Below are positions 8,266 to 18,612 of a stretch of DNA of 64,000 nt, one piece after another. The stretch is taken from NCBI RefSeq assembly GCF_009758015.1, contig NZ_WSEL01000003.1, positions 62,001 to 126,000 of the forward strand, written 5' to 3'. The notes under the pieces are model-generated. The model was not told the DNA's origin, did not search any database, and saw only the letters and a list, made by a program, of their open reading frames with translations. How positions within the stretch are numbered: position 1 is the stretch's first letter; each line of letters starts with the position of its first letter. Position numbers and translations under genes: made by a program. Origin of the DNA: Ramlibacter pinisoli. GTDB lineage: Bacteria > Pseudomonadota > Gammaproteobacteria > Burkholderiales > Burkholderiaceae_C.

Positions 8266-9402
8266 ATGCATTTCTCCCGTCGAAGCTTCACCCGCGCCGC
8301 CGCCGGCGCCGCGGCGTTAGCCGCCCTCCCCTCCGTCCGCGCGCAATCCGAGCGCATCGTGCTGGCGCAATCGGCGCCCTTCACCGGCCCGGCCGCGCAG
8401 CTGGGCATCCAGTTCCACGCCGGCGCCCGGCTCTACCTCGACCAGGTCAACGCCCAGGGCGGCATCAACCGCCGCACGGTGGAGATCGCCAAGGCCGACG
8501 ACGGCTACGAACCGGACCGCTGCGCGGAGAACACCCGCAAGCTGCTGGCCGACGACCCGGTCGCGCTGTTCGGCTACGTCGGCACCCCCACCAGCCTGGC
8601 CGCCCTGCCGTTGGCCACCGCCGCCAGGGTCCCGTTCTACGCCCCGTTCACCGGCGCCATGGGGCTGCGCCAGCCGTTCAACCGCTACGCCTTCCACCTG
8701 CGCGCCTCGTACAACGACGAGACCGGCCTGATCGTCCGGCAGCTCACCGGCCTGGGCCTGAAGAAGATCGCGGTGTTCCACCAGAACGACGCCTACGGCA
8801 AGGCCGGTCTCGAAGGCGTGCAGCTGGCGCTGGCGGCGCAGTCGATGCAGCCGGTGGCGCTGGCGACCGTGGAGCGCAACTCGGTGGACGTGGCCGGAGC
8901 CGTGCGCACGCTCCTCGCCGCCACGCCGGACGCGATCGTGCAGATCGGCGCCTACAAGGCCTGCGCCGCCTTCATCAAGGCCGCCAAGGCCGCGGGCTAC
9001 GGCGGCACCTTCTACAACGTGTCCTTCGTCGGGACCCAGGCCCTGGCCGACGAGCTGGGCAGGGACGGCGCCGGCGTGGTGGTGTCGCAGGTCATGCCCT
9101 CGCCCTACAACCCGGCACGGGCGATCGCGCGCGAGTTCGTCGAGGCCGTGAAGAAGGCGGGCGGCAAGGACGACGGCGCCAACTTCTCCAGCATGGAGGG
9201 CTACCTCGCGGCACGGGTGCTGGTGGAGGCGCTGCGCCGCGGGCCGGCCAGGCCGACGCGCGAGAGCCTGGTCACCTCGCTGGAAGGGCTGGGCAGCCAG
9301 TCGCTCGGCGGCTTCAACATCGCGCTGTCGCCGACCGACCACGTGGCGTCCCGCTTCGTCGAGCTGTCGATGCTCACCGGCGACGGCCGCGTGCGCACCT
9401 GA
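8266..9402 (+). CDS. LivK-type ABC transporter substrate-binding protein (Tat-type signal)
   Basis: A 378-residue periplasmic binding protein of the type I (LivK/branched-chain amino acid) fold. The N-terminus MHFSRRSFTRAAAGAAALAA resembles a twin-arginine signal (RRSF), ending near VRAQ. The mature protein begins IVLAQSAPFTGPAAQLG, and GGINRRTVEIAKADDGYEPDR is characteristic. I chose the ATG at 8266 because it begins the signal peptide; a longer frame upstream has no signal. No permease or ATPase genes are adjacent, so it is an orphan receptor. The ligand may be an aromatic or amino acid. Confidence 0.9.
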   Translation: MHFSRRSFTRAAAGAAALAALPSVRAQSERIVLAQSAPFTGPAAQLGIQFHAGARLYLDQVNAQGGINRRTVEIAKADDGYEPDRCAENTRKLLADDPVALFGYVGTPTSLAALPLATAARVPFYAPFTGAMGLRQPFNRYAFHLRASYNDETGLIVRQLTGLGLKKIAVFHQNDAYGKAGLEGVQLALAAQSMQPVALATVERNSVDVAGAVRTLLAATPDAIVQIGAYKACAAFIKAAKAAGYGGTFYNVSFVGTQALADELGRDGAGVVVSQVMPSPYNPARAIAREFVEAVKKAGGKDDGANFSSMEGYLAARVLVEALRRGPARPTRESLVTSLEGLGSQSLGGFNIALSPTDHVASRFVELSMLTGDGRVRT

Positions 9403-9420
9403 CGCAGCGGCTCCCCGGCT

Positions 9421-10641
9421 TCAGCGGAGGCGCGCCAGCCGCCGCAGCGCGAGCTGGCAGGCGAAGCCCAGCAGCGTCCAGCCCAGCATCAGGCCCACCA
9501 GGTTGACGTGCCCCTGGTGGGGCACCAGCCCGACCAGGAAGGCCCCGAACGCCCCCACCAGCTGCTGCGCGAGGCCGCCGACGGCCGCCGCCGATCCGGC
9601 CAGCGCCGGCACCACGCCCACCGTGCCGGCCAGCGTCGGTGGCACCAGCAGGCCGTGGCCGATCCCCAGCAGCAGCAGCGGCAGCACCACCGCCAGCGGC
9701 GAGCGCAGGCCCGCCAGGCCGAGGGCCAGAGCCAGCACCAGGGCGCCGATCGTCAGCGCCTGACCCCAGTTCATGATGCGGCGCTCGGGTTGGGTGCGCG
9801 CCAGCCGGGTCGTGAGGTAGTTGCCGGCGATGTAGGCCACCGGAACGCAGCCGATGGCCCAGCCCAGCCGCTCCGGCGTGACGCCGTAGCCGGCCAGCAC
9901 CAGCGGCAGGCCGGCCAGGAAGCTGTAGAAGGTCGCGGTCAGCGTGGCGAGCAGTCCGACGTACAGCCAGAACGACGGTTCGCGCGCCAGCCGCAGGTAA
10001 CCCGCCAGCGGGCTGGGTCCGCGCGCCTTCGGGGCGCCGTCGGCCGGCGCGGGTCCCGGCAGGCCGAACCAGGCCGCCGCCAGCAGCAGCAGCGACAGCA
10101 CGGCAACGAGCGCGAAGTTGGCCTGCCAGCCCAGGCGCACGTGCAGCTGCCCGCCGACCACCGCGGCCAGCGGCGGGCACACCCCCATGCTCATGCCGAT
10201 CAGCGCCATGACGCGGGTGCGTTCGGGCCCGGTGAACAGGTCCTGCACCATGGCCCGCGCGATCACCATGCCGGCGGCGCAGCCCGCCCCCTGCAGCGCC
10301 CGCGACAGCACCAGCATGGTGAGGTCGCGCGACAGGGCCGCCGCCACCGAACCGGCGAAGGCCAGCAGCAGGCCGGCCACCAGCGCCGGCTTGCGGCCGA
10401 CGCGGTCGGACAGTGCGCCGTACACCAGCTGCATGCCGCCGTAGGTGGCGACGAAGGCGCTGAAGGTGAGCTGCACCGCCGCCTGGCTGGCGTCGAACTG
10501 GGCCGGCCACTCCTGCATGGACGGCAGGCACGCCGTCATGGCCAGCAGGCCGAAGGCCAGCTGCGTCACCAGGTTGGCGACCAGCCAGCCCGAATGGGCG
10601 GGAGCGGGACCGCGGGCGCTCAGCTGGTCAGCTGCGCCCAT
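9421..10641 (-). CDS. Bcr/CflA-type MFS drug exporter
   Basis: A 406-residue major-facilitator transporter with about 12 predicted membrane helices. The family motif A region reads GALSDRVGRKPAL after the second helix. The pattern of helices, with SRALQGAGCAAGMVIARAMVQDLF in helix 4, is typical of the Bcr/CflA drug/H+ antiporter group. Its ATG lies inside the last codons of hrpA and overlaps it by 22 bases, so translation is probably coupled to hrpA. The exported substrate is unknown. Confidence 0.9.
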   Translation of the reverse strand: MGAADQLSARGPAPAHSGWLVANLVTQLAFGLLAMTACLPSMQEWPAQFDASQAAVQLTFSAFVATYGGMQLVYGALSDRVGRKPALVAGLLLAFAGSVAAALSRDLTMLVLSRALQGAGCAAGMVIARAMVQDLFTGPERTRVMALIGMSMGVCPPLAAVVGGQLHVRLGWQANFALVAVLSLLLLAAAWFGLPGPAPADGAPKARGPSPLAGYLRLAREPSFWLYVGLLATLTATFYSFLAGLPLVLAGYGVTPERLGWAIGCVPVAYIAGNYLTTRLARTQPERRIMNWGQALTIGALVLALALGLAGLRSPLAVVLPLLLLGIGHGLLVPPTLAGTVGVVPALAGSAAAVGGLAQQLVGAFGAFLVGLVPHQGHVNLVGLMLGWTLLGFACQLALRRLARLR

Positions 10642-13600
10642 ACCTTGGCCATCCGCTTGACGCTCACCGGCTGCGGCGTGCGCAGCTCCTGCGCGAACAG
10701 GCTCACCCGCAGTTCCTCGAGCAGCCAGCGGAACTCCTGCATGCGGTCGTCGACCTGGCCCTTGCGCTCGGCCACCAGGCGCCAGTAGCGCTGTTCCTCC
10801 GGCCGCACCTCGGCCAGACGCGCCGCATCACGCGCGGGGTCGGCCCGCAGCTTGTCGAGCCGCAGCGTGATGGCCTTGAGGTAGCGCGGGAAGTGCTGCA
10901 GCGCCGTCCACGGCGTGTCGACCAGGAAGCGCTTGGGCACCAGCTTCTGCAGCTGCTGGCTGGCGTCCTGGGTCGCCTCGGGCCCGGTCCGGGTGTCCTT
11001 GATCTTGCGCGCGGCGGCGGCGTACTCGGTGAGGATGGTGCCGGCCAGCCGGGCCACCTCGTGCGCGATGAGCACCAGCCGGCCGCGGCCCTCGTCCACC
11101 CGCCGCTTGAAGGCGGCCTGGTCGGACGGCAGCGGATCGAGCAGGAACGCGCGGTCGAGCGCCACGTCGACGATCTGCTGGCGCAGCTCGTCCTGCGTGC
11201 CCAGCGGCATGTAGCCCACCGCCATCTTCTGCAGGTCGGGGATGTTCTTCTCCAGCGCCTTGAGCGTGTCGCGCACCTGCAGCGCGAACAGCCGCCGCAG
11301 GCCGACCCGGTGCCGGGCCGCCGCCACTTCGGGTTCGTCGAACACCTCGATGGTGACGGCGTCGCCCTGGTCGACCAGGGCCGGGAAGCCCACCAGCGAG
11401 GTGCTGCCCTTGCGCACTTCCAGCAGTTCGGGCAGCTCGCCGAAGTCCCAGCTGGCGTGGCGGGCGGCGCCGTCGACGCCGGAGGGCTTGGCGCCTCCCC
11501 CCGCTGGGGGCCGGTTGGAAGGGGGGCTGACCTGGCTGTCGCGGGCGCTCGCGTCCCGGCCGTCCCCGGCAGGGGAGGACGCGACCTTCAAACCCGCCAG
11601 AGCCTGGAATGCGCCGCGTGCCTGCGCGCCCAGTTCCGCCTTCAACGCGCCGAGGTTGCGCCCCATGCCCAGCTGGCGCCCGTGCTCGTCGACGACGCGC
11701 ACGTTCATGAACAGGTGGGCCGGCACCATGTCCAGCTTGAAATCGGTCCGCTTCACGTCCAGCGAGGTCTGCTCGCGCACCAGCCGCAGCAGCACGTCGG
11801 TCAGCGAGCCGGCGGCCCAGCGCGGCGGGGTGGTCAGTTCCGCCGCCAGCCGGGCGGCCGATTCGGGCAGGGGCACGAAGCGCGAGCGCGGCTTCTGCGG
11901 CAGGCTCTTGAGCAGTGCCTGCACCTTGTCCTTGAGCATGCCCGGCACCAGCCACTCGGCCCGCTCGTCGCTGACCTGATTGAGGACGTAGAGCGGCACC
12001 GTCACGGTCAGTCCGTCGCGCGCGTCACCGGGCTCGTGCAGGTAGGCCGCGGCGCAGTCGATGCCACCCAGGCGGATCGCCTTGGGGAAAGCGTCGGTGG
12101 TGATGCCGGCCGCCTCGTGCCGCATCAGTTCGTCGCGCGTCAGGCGCAGCAGCTCGGGGTTGCGGCGGCTCTCGGTGCGGTACCAGCCCTCGAAGGTGTG
12201 GCCGTTGAAGACGTCGGCCGGCAGTTGCTGGTCGTAGAAGGCGTAGATCAGCTCGTCGTCGACCAGCACGTCCTGGCGGCGCGACTTGTGCTCCAGCTCC
12301 TCGACCTGCTTGACCATCTTGAGGTTGGCGGCCAGGAACGGCAGGCGCGTGTCCCACTGGCCGGCCACCAGGCCCTCGCGGATGAAGATGTCGCGCGCGC
12401 CGTGCTGGTCGACCCGCGCGAACGGCACCCGCCGCCCGCTGTAGATCACCAGGCCGTAGAGGGTGGCGCGCTCCAGCGCCATCACCTCGGCGGCCTTCTT
12501 CTCCCAGTGCGGATCGAGCAGCTGCTTCTTCAGCAGGTGGCCGGCCACCTCCTCGATCCATTGCGGCTCGATGTTGGCGATGCCGCGCCCGAAGAGCCGC
12601 GTGGTCTCCACCAGTTCGGCGCTGACGATCCAGCGGCCGGGCCGCTTCTTCAGGTGCGCGCCGGGGTGGCGGTAGAACTTGATGCCGCGCGCGCCGAGGT
12701 AGACGTCCTCGTCCTCCATCTTCCAGCCGACGTTGCCCAGCAGGCCGGCCAGCATCGACTTGTGCAGCGCCTCGTAGCCGGCCGGCTGCGCGTTGAGCCG
12801 CCACTTGTGCTCGGCCACCACGGTGTGCAGCTGGCTGTGGATGTCGCGCCACTCGCGCACCCGGCGCACGTTGATGAAGTTCTGGCGCAGCAGCGCCTCG
12901 TACTGCCGGTTCGACAGCTTCTGGTGGGCGCCCTCGCCGCCGCGCGCCGCATGGATCCAGTCCCACAACCGCACGTAGCCCGAGAACTCGCTCTTCTCGT
13001 CGTCGAACTTGGCGTGCTGCTGGTCGGCCTGGGCCTGCAGGTCCAGCGGCCGGTCGCGCACGTCCTGCACCGACAGCGCGGCGGCGATCACCACCACCTC
13101 CGCCAGCGCGCCACGCTCGCGGCCCTCGATGATCATGCGCGCCACCCGCGGGTCGAGCGGCAGCCGCGCCAGTTCGCGCCCGATGCCGGTGAGCTCGTTG
13201 GCGTCGTCCACCGCGCCCAGCTCGTTGAGAAGTTGGTAGCCGTCGGCGATGGCGCGCCGCTGTGGCGCCTCCAGGAACGGGAACTGCTCGACGTCGCCCA
13301 GGTGCAGCGACTTCATGCGCAGGATGACGCCGGCCAGCGACGAGCGCAGGATCTCGGGATCGGTGAAGCGCGGGCGCGAGAGGAAATCCTTCTCGTCGTA
13401 CAGGCGGATGCAGATGCCGTTGGCCACCCGGCCGCAGCGGCCGGCGCGCTGGTTGGCGGCGGCCTGGCTCACCGGCTCCACCAGCAACTGCTCGACCTTG
13501 CTGCGGAAGCTGTACCGCTTGACCCGCGCCGTGCCGGCGTCGATCACGTAGCGGATGCCCGGCACGGTGAGCGAGGTCTCGGCCACGTTGGTGGCCAGCA

Positions 13601-14615
13601 CGATGCGCCGCCCCGCGTGCGTCTCGAAGATGCGGTCCTGCTCGGCCTGCGACAGGCGCGAGAACAGCGGCAGGACCTCGGCGGTGCGCGTGAGCGGGCT
13701 GTGCGCCAGGTGCTTGCGCAGGTGGTCGGCCGCCTCGCGGATCTCGCGTTCGCCGGGCAGGAAGACGAGGACGTCCCCCCCGGCGTTGCCTTGCCAGAGT
13801 TCATCGACGCCGTCGGCGATCGCTTCGTTGAGCCCGTAGTCGCGCGATTCCTCGAACGGCCGGTAGCGCTGCTCCACCGGGTACATGCGCCCCGAGACGT
13901 AGATGACCGGCGCCTTGCGAACCTCACCCCCCCACGCTCTGCGCTTCGCGTCGTCGCTGCCCCCCAAGGGGGCTGCGCCCGCCTCGGGGCGGCCCAGCGG
14001 CGGCGCGGCCGACGCGAAATGCTCGGCGAAGCGCTCGGCGTCGATGGTGGCCGAGGTGACGATGATCTTCAGGTCGGGCCGGCGCGGCAGGATCTGGCGC
14101 AGGTAGCCCAGCAGGAAATCGATGTTGAGGCTGCGCTCGTGGGCCTCGTCGATGATCAGCGTGTCGTAGGCCTGCAGCAGCGGGTCGGTCTGGGTCTCGG
14201 CCAGCAGGATGCCGTCGGTCATCAGCTTGACCGAGGCGTCGCGCGACAGGCGGTCCTGGAACCGCACCTTGTAGCCCACCACCTCGCCCAGTGGCGTCTC
14301 CAGTTCCTCGGCGATGCGCTTGGCCACGCTGGACGCCGCGATGCGCCGCGGCTGCGTGTGGCCGATCAGCCGGCCGCGTTCGCCCGGTTTCGCGTTGAGC
14401 TTGCCGCGGCCCATGGCCAGCGCGATCTTGGGCAGCTGGGTGGTCTTGCCCGAGCCGGTCTCGCCACAGACGATGACGACCTGGTGCTCCGAAATGGCCT
14501 GCGCGATCTCGTCGCGCTTGCCGGACACGGGCAAGGACTCGGGAAAGGTGATGCGCAGGGCTTCGGGCAAGGGAGCAGGACCGCTCGGGGCGGCCGGACA
14601 GGCGCGCCGCGGCAC
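10620..14615 (-). CDS. hrpA: ATP-dependent RNA helicase HrpA
   Basis: A 1331-residue DEAH-box helicase of HrpA type. Walker A GETGSGKTT (51-59), DEAH in IIDEAHERS (about 158), motif III SATID, motif V/VI in NVAETSLTVPG and QRAGRCGR, and the long HrpA-specific C-terminal DUF3418 region (SLFAQELRTPQPVSVKRM) are all present. HrpA rescues stalled ribosomes by pulling on mRNA. Two low-complexity insertions coincide with GC-rich intergenic-type repeats: about residues 205-231, between SATIDAERFAEHF and APVIYVSGR, and about 1013-1042. Both keep the frame. The first is within the helicase core but after motif III, in a surface-loop position. The downstream MFS gene overlaps its stop. Confidence 0.95.
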   Translation of the reverse strand: MPRRACPAAPSGPAPLPEALRITFPESLPVSGKRDEIAQAISEHQVVIVCGETGSGKTTQLPKIALAMGRGKLNAKPGERGRLIGHTQPRRIAASSVAKRIAEELETPLGEVVGYKVRFQDRLSRDASVKLMTDGILLAETQTDPLLQAYDTLIIDEAHERSLNIDFLLGYLRQILPRRPDLKIIVTSATIDAERFAEHFASAAPPLGRPEAGAAPLGGSDDAKRRAWGGEVRKAPVIYVSGRMYPVEQRYRPFEESRDYGLNEAIADGVDELWQGNAGGDVLVFLPGEREIREAADHLRKHLAHSPLTRTAEVLPLFSRLSQAEQDRIFETHAGRRIVLATNVAETSLTVPGIRYVIDAGTARVKRYSFRSKVEQLLVEPVSQAAANQRAGRCGRVANGICIRLYDEKDFLSRPRFTDPEILRSSLAGVILRMKSLHLGDVEQFPFLEAPQRRAIADGYQLLNELGAVDDANELTGIGRELARLPLDPRVARMIIEGRERGALAEVVVIAAALSVQDVRDRPLDLQAQADQQHAKFDDEKSEFSGYVRLWDWIHAARGGEGAHQKLSNRQYEALLRQNFINVRRVREWRDIHSQLHTVVAEHKWRLNAQPAGYEALHKSMLAGLLGNVGWKMEDEDVYLGARGIKFYRHPGAHLKKRPGRWIVSAELVETTRLFGRGIANIEPQWIEEVAGHLLKKQLLDPHWEKKAAEVMALERATLYGLVIYSGRRVPFARVDQHGARDIFIREGLVAGQWDTRLPFLAANLKMVKQVEELEHKSRRQDVLVDDELIYAFYDQQLPADVFNGHTFEGWYRTESRRNPELLRLTRDELMRHEAAGITTDAFPKAIRLGGIDCAAAYLHEPGDARDGLTVTVPLYVLNQVSDERAEWLVPGMLKDKVQALLKSLPQKPRSRFVPLPESAARLAAELTTPPRWAAGSLTDVLLRLVREQTSLDVKRTDFKLDMVPAHLFMNVRVVDEHGRQLGMGRNLGALKAELGAQARGAFQALAGLKVASSPAGDGRDASARDSQVSPPSNRPPAGGGAKPSGVDGAARHASWDFGELPELLEVRKGSTSLVGFPALVDQGDAVTIEVFDEPEVAAARHRVGLRRLFALQVRDTLKALEKNIPDLQKMAVGYMPLGTQDELRQQIVDVALDRAFLLDPLPSDQAAFKRRVDEGRGRLVLIAHEVARLAGTILTEYAAAARKIKDTRTGPEATQDASQQLQKLVPKRFLVDTPWTALQHFPRYLKAITLRLDKLRADPARDAARLAEVRPEEQRYWRLVAERKGQVDDRMQEFRWLLEELRVSLFAQELRTPQPVSVKRMAKVWAQLTS
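11488..11575. repeat. GC-rich repeat embedded in hrpA (C-terminal site)
   Basis: The stretch contains GCGCCTCCCCCCGCTGGGGG and then GCCGGTTGGAAGGGGGG, a pattern that resembles palindromic intergenic repeats of Comamonadaceae. Here it is translated as a Pro/Ser/Gly-rich linker (SPPSNRPPAGGGAKPSG) inside HrpA, without breaking the frame. The link to a known repeat family is from memory and needs a search. Confidence 0.5.
13924..14000. repeat. GC-rich repeat embedded in hrpA (helicase-core loop)
   Basis: This segment has the palindromic core GCCCCCCAAGGGGGC flanked by CACGCTCTGCGCTTCGCGTC and GCGCCCGCCTCGGGGCGGCC. It looks like a common Comamonadaceae intergenic repeat that has inserted in frame into hrpA. 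It encodes roughly residues 205-231 (LGRPEAGAAPLGGSDDAKRR). Confidence 0.6.
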
Positions 14616-14675
14616 GGCGGCGCAAAGCCCGTGATTATCGGTCCAGCGCGCCGCCTCGCCGGCTGGGTGCCACGG

Positions 14676-15902
14676 CTAGCGCACGGCGGGCTCGGGCAGC
14701 GGCAGCTCGGCGATCTGCCGCGCCTGCTCGTCGTACCAGGCCACCCGCGTGGCGTAGGACCACGCGGTGCGCGACATGGCCCGTGCGCCGGCCACGGCCG
14801 TGCCGGGCTTCATGCTGGGCTTGGCGATGAGCACGCCCACGCCCACGTCGGCCACCCACTCGGTGCGGCTGGTCTCCAGGGCGGCGATGTCCTGGCTGGT
14901 GCCCAGTGCCACGCCGCGCATCAGGCGCCGGACGATCTGGTGGCCCAGGTCGACCAGCGGATCGGGGCCGGGCGGTCGCCGCATGACGAGCAGGAAGGCG
15001 TCTTCCCGCAGGCGCCCGAGCTCGACGCCCGGTGGCGCCACGCGGCGCAGCCGGCTGGCGCAGATGAACAGGCCGTGGTTGTAGGCCGCGCGCCCATGCA
15101 GTTGCTCCAGCGCCTGCAGGTTGCCGATGGAGACCACCAGCACGCCCACCGGCAGGCCCTCCCTGGCGCTGCGCGCGAACGCCTCGGTGACCATGGCGTC
15201 GGTCTCGACGTGGGAGCGCATGCGGGTGACCGGATCGAAGCTGGGGCCGTGGACCATGACCTCGCGCACGTCGATGAGGTAGGCGTAGCGCACCCACATG
15301 GCGGCCGTCATGCAGCTGAGGTAGCCCATGGCCGCCGCCGCCGTTGCGGCATGGAGAGGCCAGGGCATGGCCTCGGGCCGGAAGGCGAACCAGGTCAGGC
15401 CGGCGACCGCGATCGACATGCAGCCGACGCCCGCCACCGCCAGCCAGCCGGGCCGCCCGCCGCGCAGGGCCGTGCGCACCGCGCCGGTGAAGGCGGGCGT
15501 GATCATCAGGACTTCGGCGAGGGTGCCCAGCGCGAGCGCGCCTTCGGGCGACAGCAGCCAGCCGGCGCCGACGGCCACCAGCATCAGGGCGACGATGGTG
15601 GACACGGTCCGCCGGGCCCGCCCGGCCGGTCGCAGCAGGCCCAGCAACCGGAACAGCAGCAGGCCCAGGATGCCGGCGCAGACCGCGGCCGCGTGGGCCT
15701 GCAGCCGCATCAGCGTGGCGGGGTCGTCGACGGGCACCCACCCCAGGTAGAGCAGCACGTAGGCGGCCGAGAGCGCCGCGGCCAGGGACCCGGTGAGCGC
15801 CACCCGGCGGGCGGAGCGGGTGAAGGCCAGCAATGCGGCGGCCAGTGCCAGGCTCACGGCACCGAAAAACCCGCCCCAGCAACCGATCGCCACGGGATCC
15901 AA
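14676..15902 (-). CDS. Membrane protein with degenerate GGDEF-like domain
   Basis: A 408-residue protein. The first ~210 residues form about six to seven hydrophobic segments (GFFGAVSLALAAALLAF, TVSTIVALMLVAVGAGWLL and others), a membrane sensor region. The remainder starts FDPVTRMRSHVETDAMV and resembles a diguanylate cyclase GGDEF domain, with VGVLVVSIGNLQALEQLHGRAA matching the nucleotide-binding half. The signature loop reads GRLREDAFLLV where GGDEF is expected, so cyclase activity is unlikely. I chose a TTG start at 15902 because GGGGGAG lies eight bases upstream. It may act as a c-di-GMP or GTP receptor, or have lost nucleotide function. It is divergent from argA by 109 bases. Confidence 0.7.
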   Translation of the reverse strand: MDPVAIGCWGGFFGAVSLALAAALLAFTRSARRVALTGSLAAALSAAYVLLYLGWVPVDDPATLMRLQAHAAAVCAGILGLLLFRLLGLLRPAGRARRTVSTIVALMLVAVGAGWLLSPEGALALGTLAEVLMITPAFTGAVRTALRGGRPGWLAVAGVGCMSIAVAGLTWFAFRPEAMPWPLHAATAAAAMGYLSCMTAAMWVRYAYLIDVREVMVHGPSFDPVTRMRSHVETDAMVTEAFARSAREGLPVGVLVVSIGNLQALEQLHGRAAYNHGLFICASRLRRVAPPGVELGRLREDAFLLVMRRPPGPDPLVDLGHQIVRRLMRGVALGTSQDIAALETSRTEWVADVGVGVLIAKPSMKPGTAVAGARAMSRTAWSYATRVAWYDEQARQIAELPLPEPAVR

Positions 15903-16011
15903 ACGCGACGCTCCCCCACCCTGCGGCCCCAGCGGCCAAGCGTGGGCGGTACCTTACACTGTTCTGCTCACCAGTTCCGTGCTGCCCCTGTCACAGCTGT
16001 CATCGCCGACG

Positions 16012-17361
<1,350 letters not shown>

Positions 17362-17427
17362 GGAAACGCCGCCTGGCCGAGGGGACGCGTTCCGGAACGA
17401 CTGGGACGGTGTTCGTGGGCCCGGGGG

Positions 17428-17697
17428 CGCGACAGGTGGTGCCTGGCAGGGCCTCATGGTGTGCCGGTCGCGGCTTTGCTTCGCTCGCCGCGACTGCGCT
17501 GCGCCTAGCACCGGGCCGGGCTTGCCGGCTCCAACTCACTGCGCGCTACGCGCTCCGTTCAGACAAGGAGCCGGAGCCAGTTCACGATGCGCGCTGGCGC
17601 GCGCTCCGCCCGGCCCGGTTCGTCTCCGCCGCCCCACAAATCGACCCTGCCAGGCACCACCTGCCGCGTGGACAGGCTCTGCTCGATCAAGAAGGGG
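17428..17697 (-). mobile_element. MITE-like element, copy 2 (inverted relative to copy 1)
   Basis: Read on the minus strand, this region matches 2060-2332 over nearly its whole length, including the 28-bp tail outside one terminal repeat (17669-17697). The terminal repeats lie at 17428-17453 and 17643-17668 and match at 24 of 26 positions. The interior again carries complementary arms (GTGAACTGGCTCCGGCTCC and GTGAGTTGGAGCCGGC), with compensating differences from copy 1 in several places. There is no coding potential. Confidence 0.72.
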
Positions 17698-17810
17698 TGA
17701 ACCGGCGCCCTGCCCCTGGTTACACCCCATGCGGGCTTGACGACTCTCTGGGTCCGGCGTGCGACGACCACTTCGGGCGGGCGATCCTGGCACGATGCCC
17801 CTACCCCGGC

Positions 17811-17897
17811 ATTGCGGGCTCGACCCGCAATCCATCTCCCGAACGCAATTCCGCTGCGGCCTCATTCCGGAGATGGATGCCGGGTCAAGCCCGGCAT
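17811..17897. repeat. Composite REP unit (two palindromes joined by an inverted repeat)
   Basis: Palindrome ATTGCGGGCTCGACCCGCAA (17811-17831) is followed by CCATCTCC, then about 30 bases later by GGAGATGG, and then by a second palindrome with arms ATGCCGGG/CCCGGCAT (17877-17897). The same architecture occurs at 25.5-25.7 kb. The gap 17362-18049 between argA and dsbB otherwise holds only the MITE copy 2 and the repeat at 17992. Confidence 0.75.
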
Positions 17898-17991
17898 GAC
17901 GGCCCACTTCACCGCGTCCGCGCCCATATGGCGCAGGCCGACCGGCGTGGCCTCGTTGCTGTGCGCGGCCACGGCACCTTCAAGCTCCGCC

Positions 17992-18030
17992 CCCTCTCCC
18001 CCCCCGGGGGAGAGGGTTGGGGTGAGGGGG
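17992..18030. repeat. G/C-run palindrome, possible dsbB terminator
   Basis: CCCTCTCCCCC and its complement GGGGGAGAGGG form a perfect hairpin (17992-18016), followed by TTGGGGTGAGGGGG. It begins about 20 bases beyond the dsbB stop, so on the minus strand it could end the dsbB transcript, although no T run follows. The sequence type is a widespread proteobacterial intergenic repeat. Confidence 0.55.
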
Positions 18031-18049
18031 TTTCCTGCTTGGGAAAGCG

Positions 18050-18574
18050 TCAAGTGCGTGCGTACGCGGCGTGGCGCTTTCCGAGGGTGGTGACAACCAC
18101 CCCGAGGAACACGAGCGCAAACGCCAAGAACGCAACAAACGACCAGTTAGCGATCGACCCGCCCAGGAACGTCCAGTCGATCTTGGTGCAGTCGCCGCTG
18201 CCCTTGAAGATCATCGGCACCGCGCGCTTGAGCGGGAAGGTCTCGATCATTCCGTAGAAGTCGCGGCCGCAGGACATGATCTCGGGCGGGTACCACTGCA
18301 GGAAGCTCTGGCGGGCGGCGACGAAGGCGCCGAAGCCGGAGAACAGCAGGCCCAGCACGCTGCCCGTCAGCCATGCGCCGCGGGAGCGGAAGATGGCCGT
18401 GAGGCCGGCCGCCAGGGCCACCAGGATGAGGGCGTAGCGCTGCACGATGCACATGGGACAAGGCTCGAGGCCGACCACGTGCTGCAGGTAGAGCGCGAAG
18501 GCGAGCATGCCCACGCAGGCGGCGCACACCAGCGCCAGCGTACGGCGCGGTGCCGCGAACAACCAATCGACCAA
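18050..18574 (-). CDS. dsbB: Disulfide bond formation protein DsbB
   Basis: A 174-residue inner-membrane quinone reductase that reoxidises DsbA. Four hydrophobic helices are visible. The first periplasmic loop carries the redox pair CPMC (Cys39/Cys42), and the second carries Cys102 (IMSCGRDF) and Cys129 (GDCTKIDW), giving the full four-cysteine set. Family length is normal. It lies 38 bases upstream of the cysA stop on the same strand but is probably separate, because it lies downstream of the whole sulfate operon. No dsbA is in the window. Confidence 0.95.
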   Translation of the reverse strand: MVDWLFAAPRRTLALVCAACVGMLAFALYLQHVVGLEPCPMCIVQRYALILVALAAGLTAIFRSRGAWLTGSVLGLLFSGFGAFVAARQSFLQWYPPEIMSCGRDFYGMIETFPLKRAVPMIFKGSGDCTKIDWTFLGGSIANWSFVAFLAFALVFLGVVVTTLGKRHAAYART

Positions 18575-18612
18575 CTTCTACCCCTCCTGCAACGGGAGCC
18601 GGTGGCCCGATG

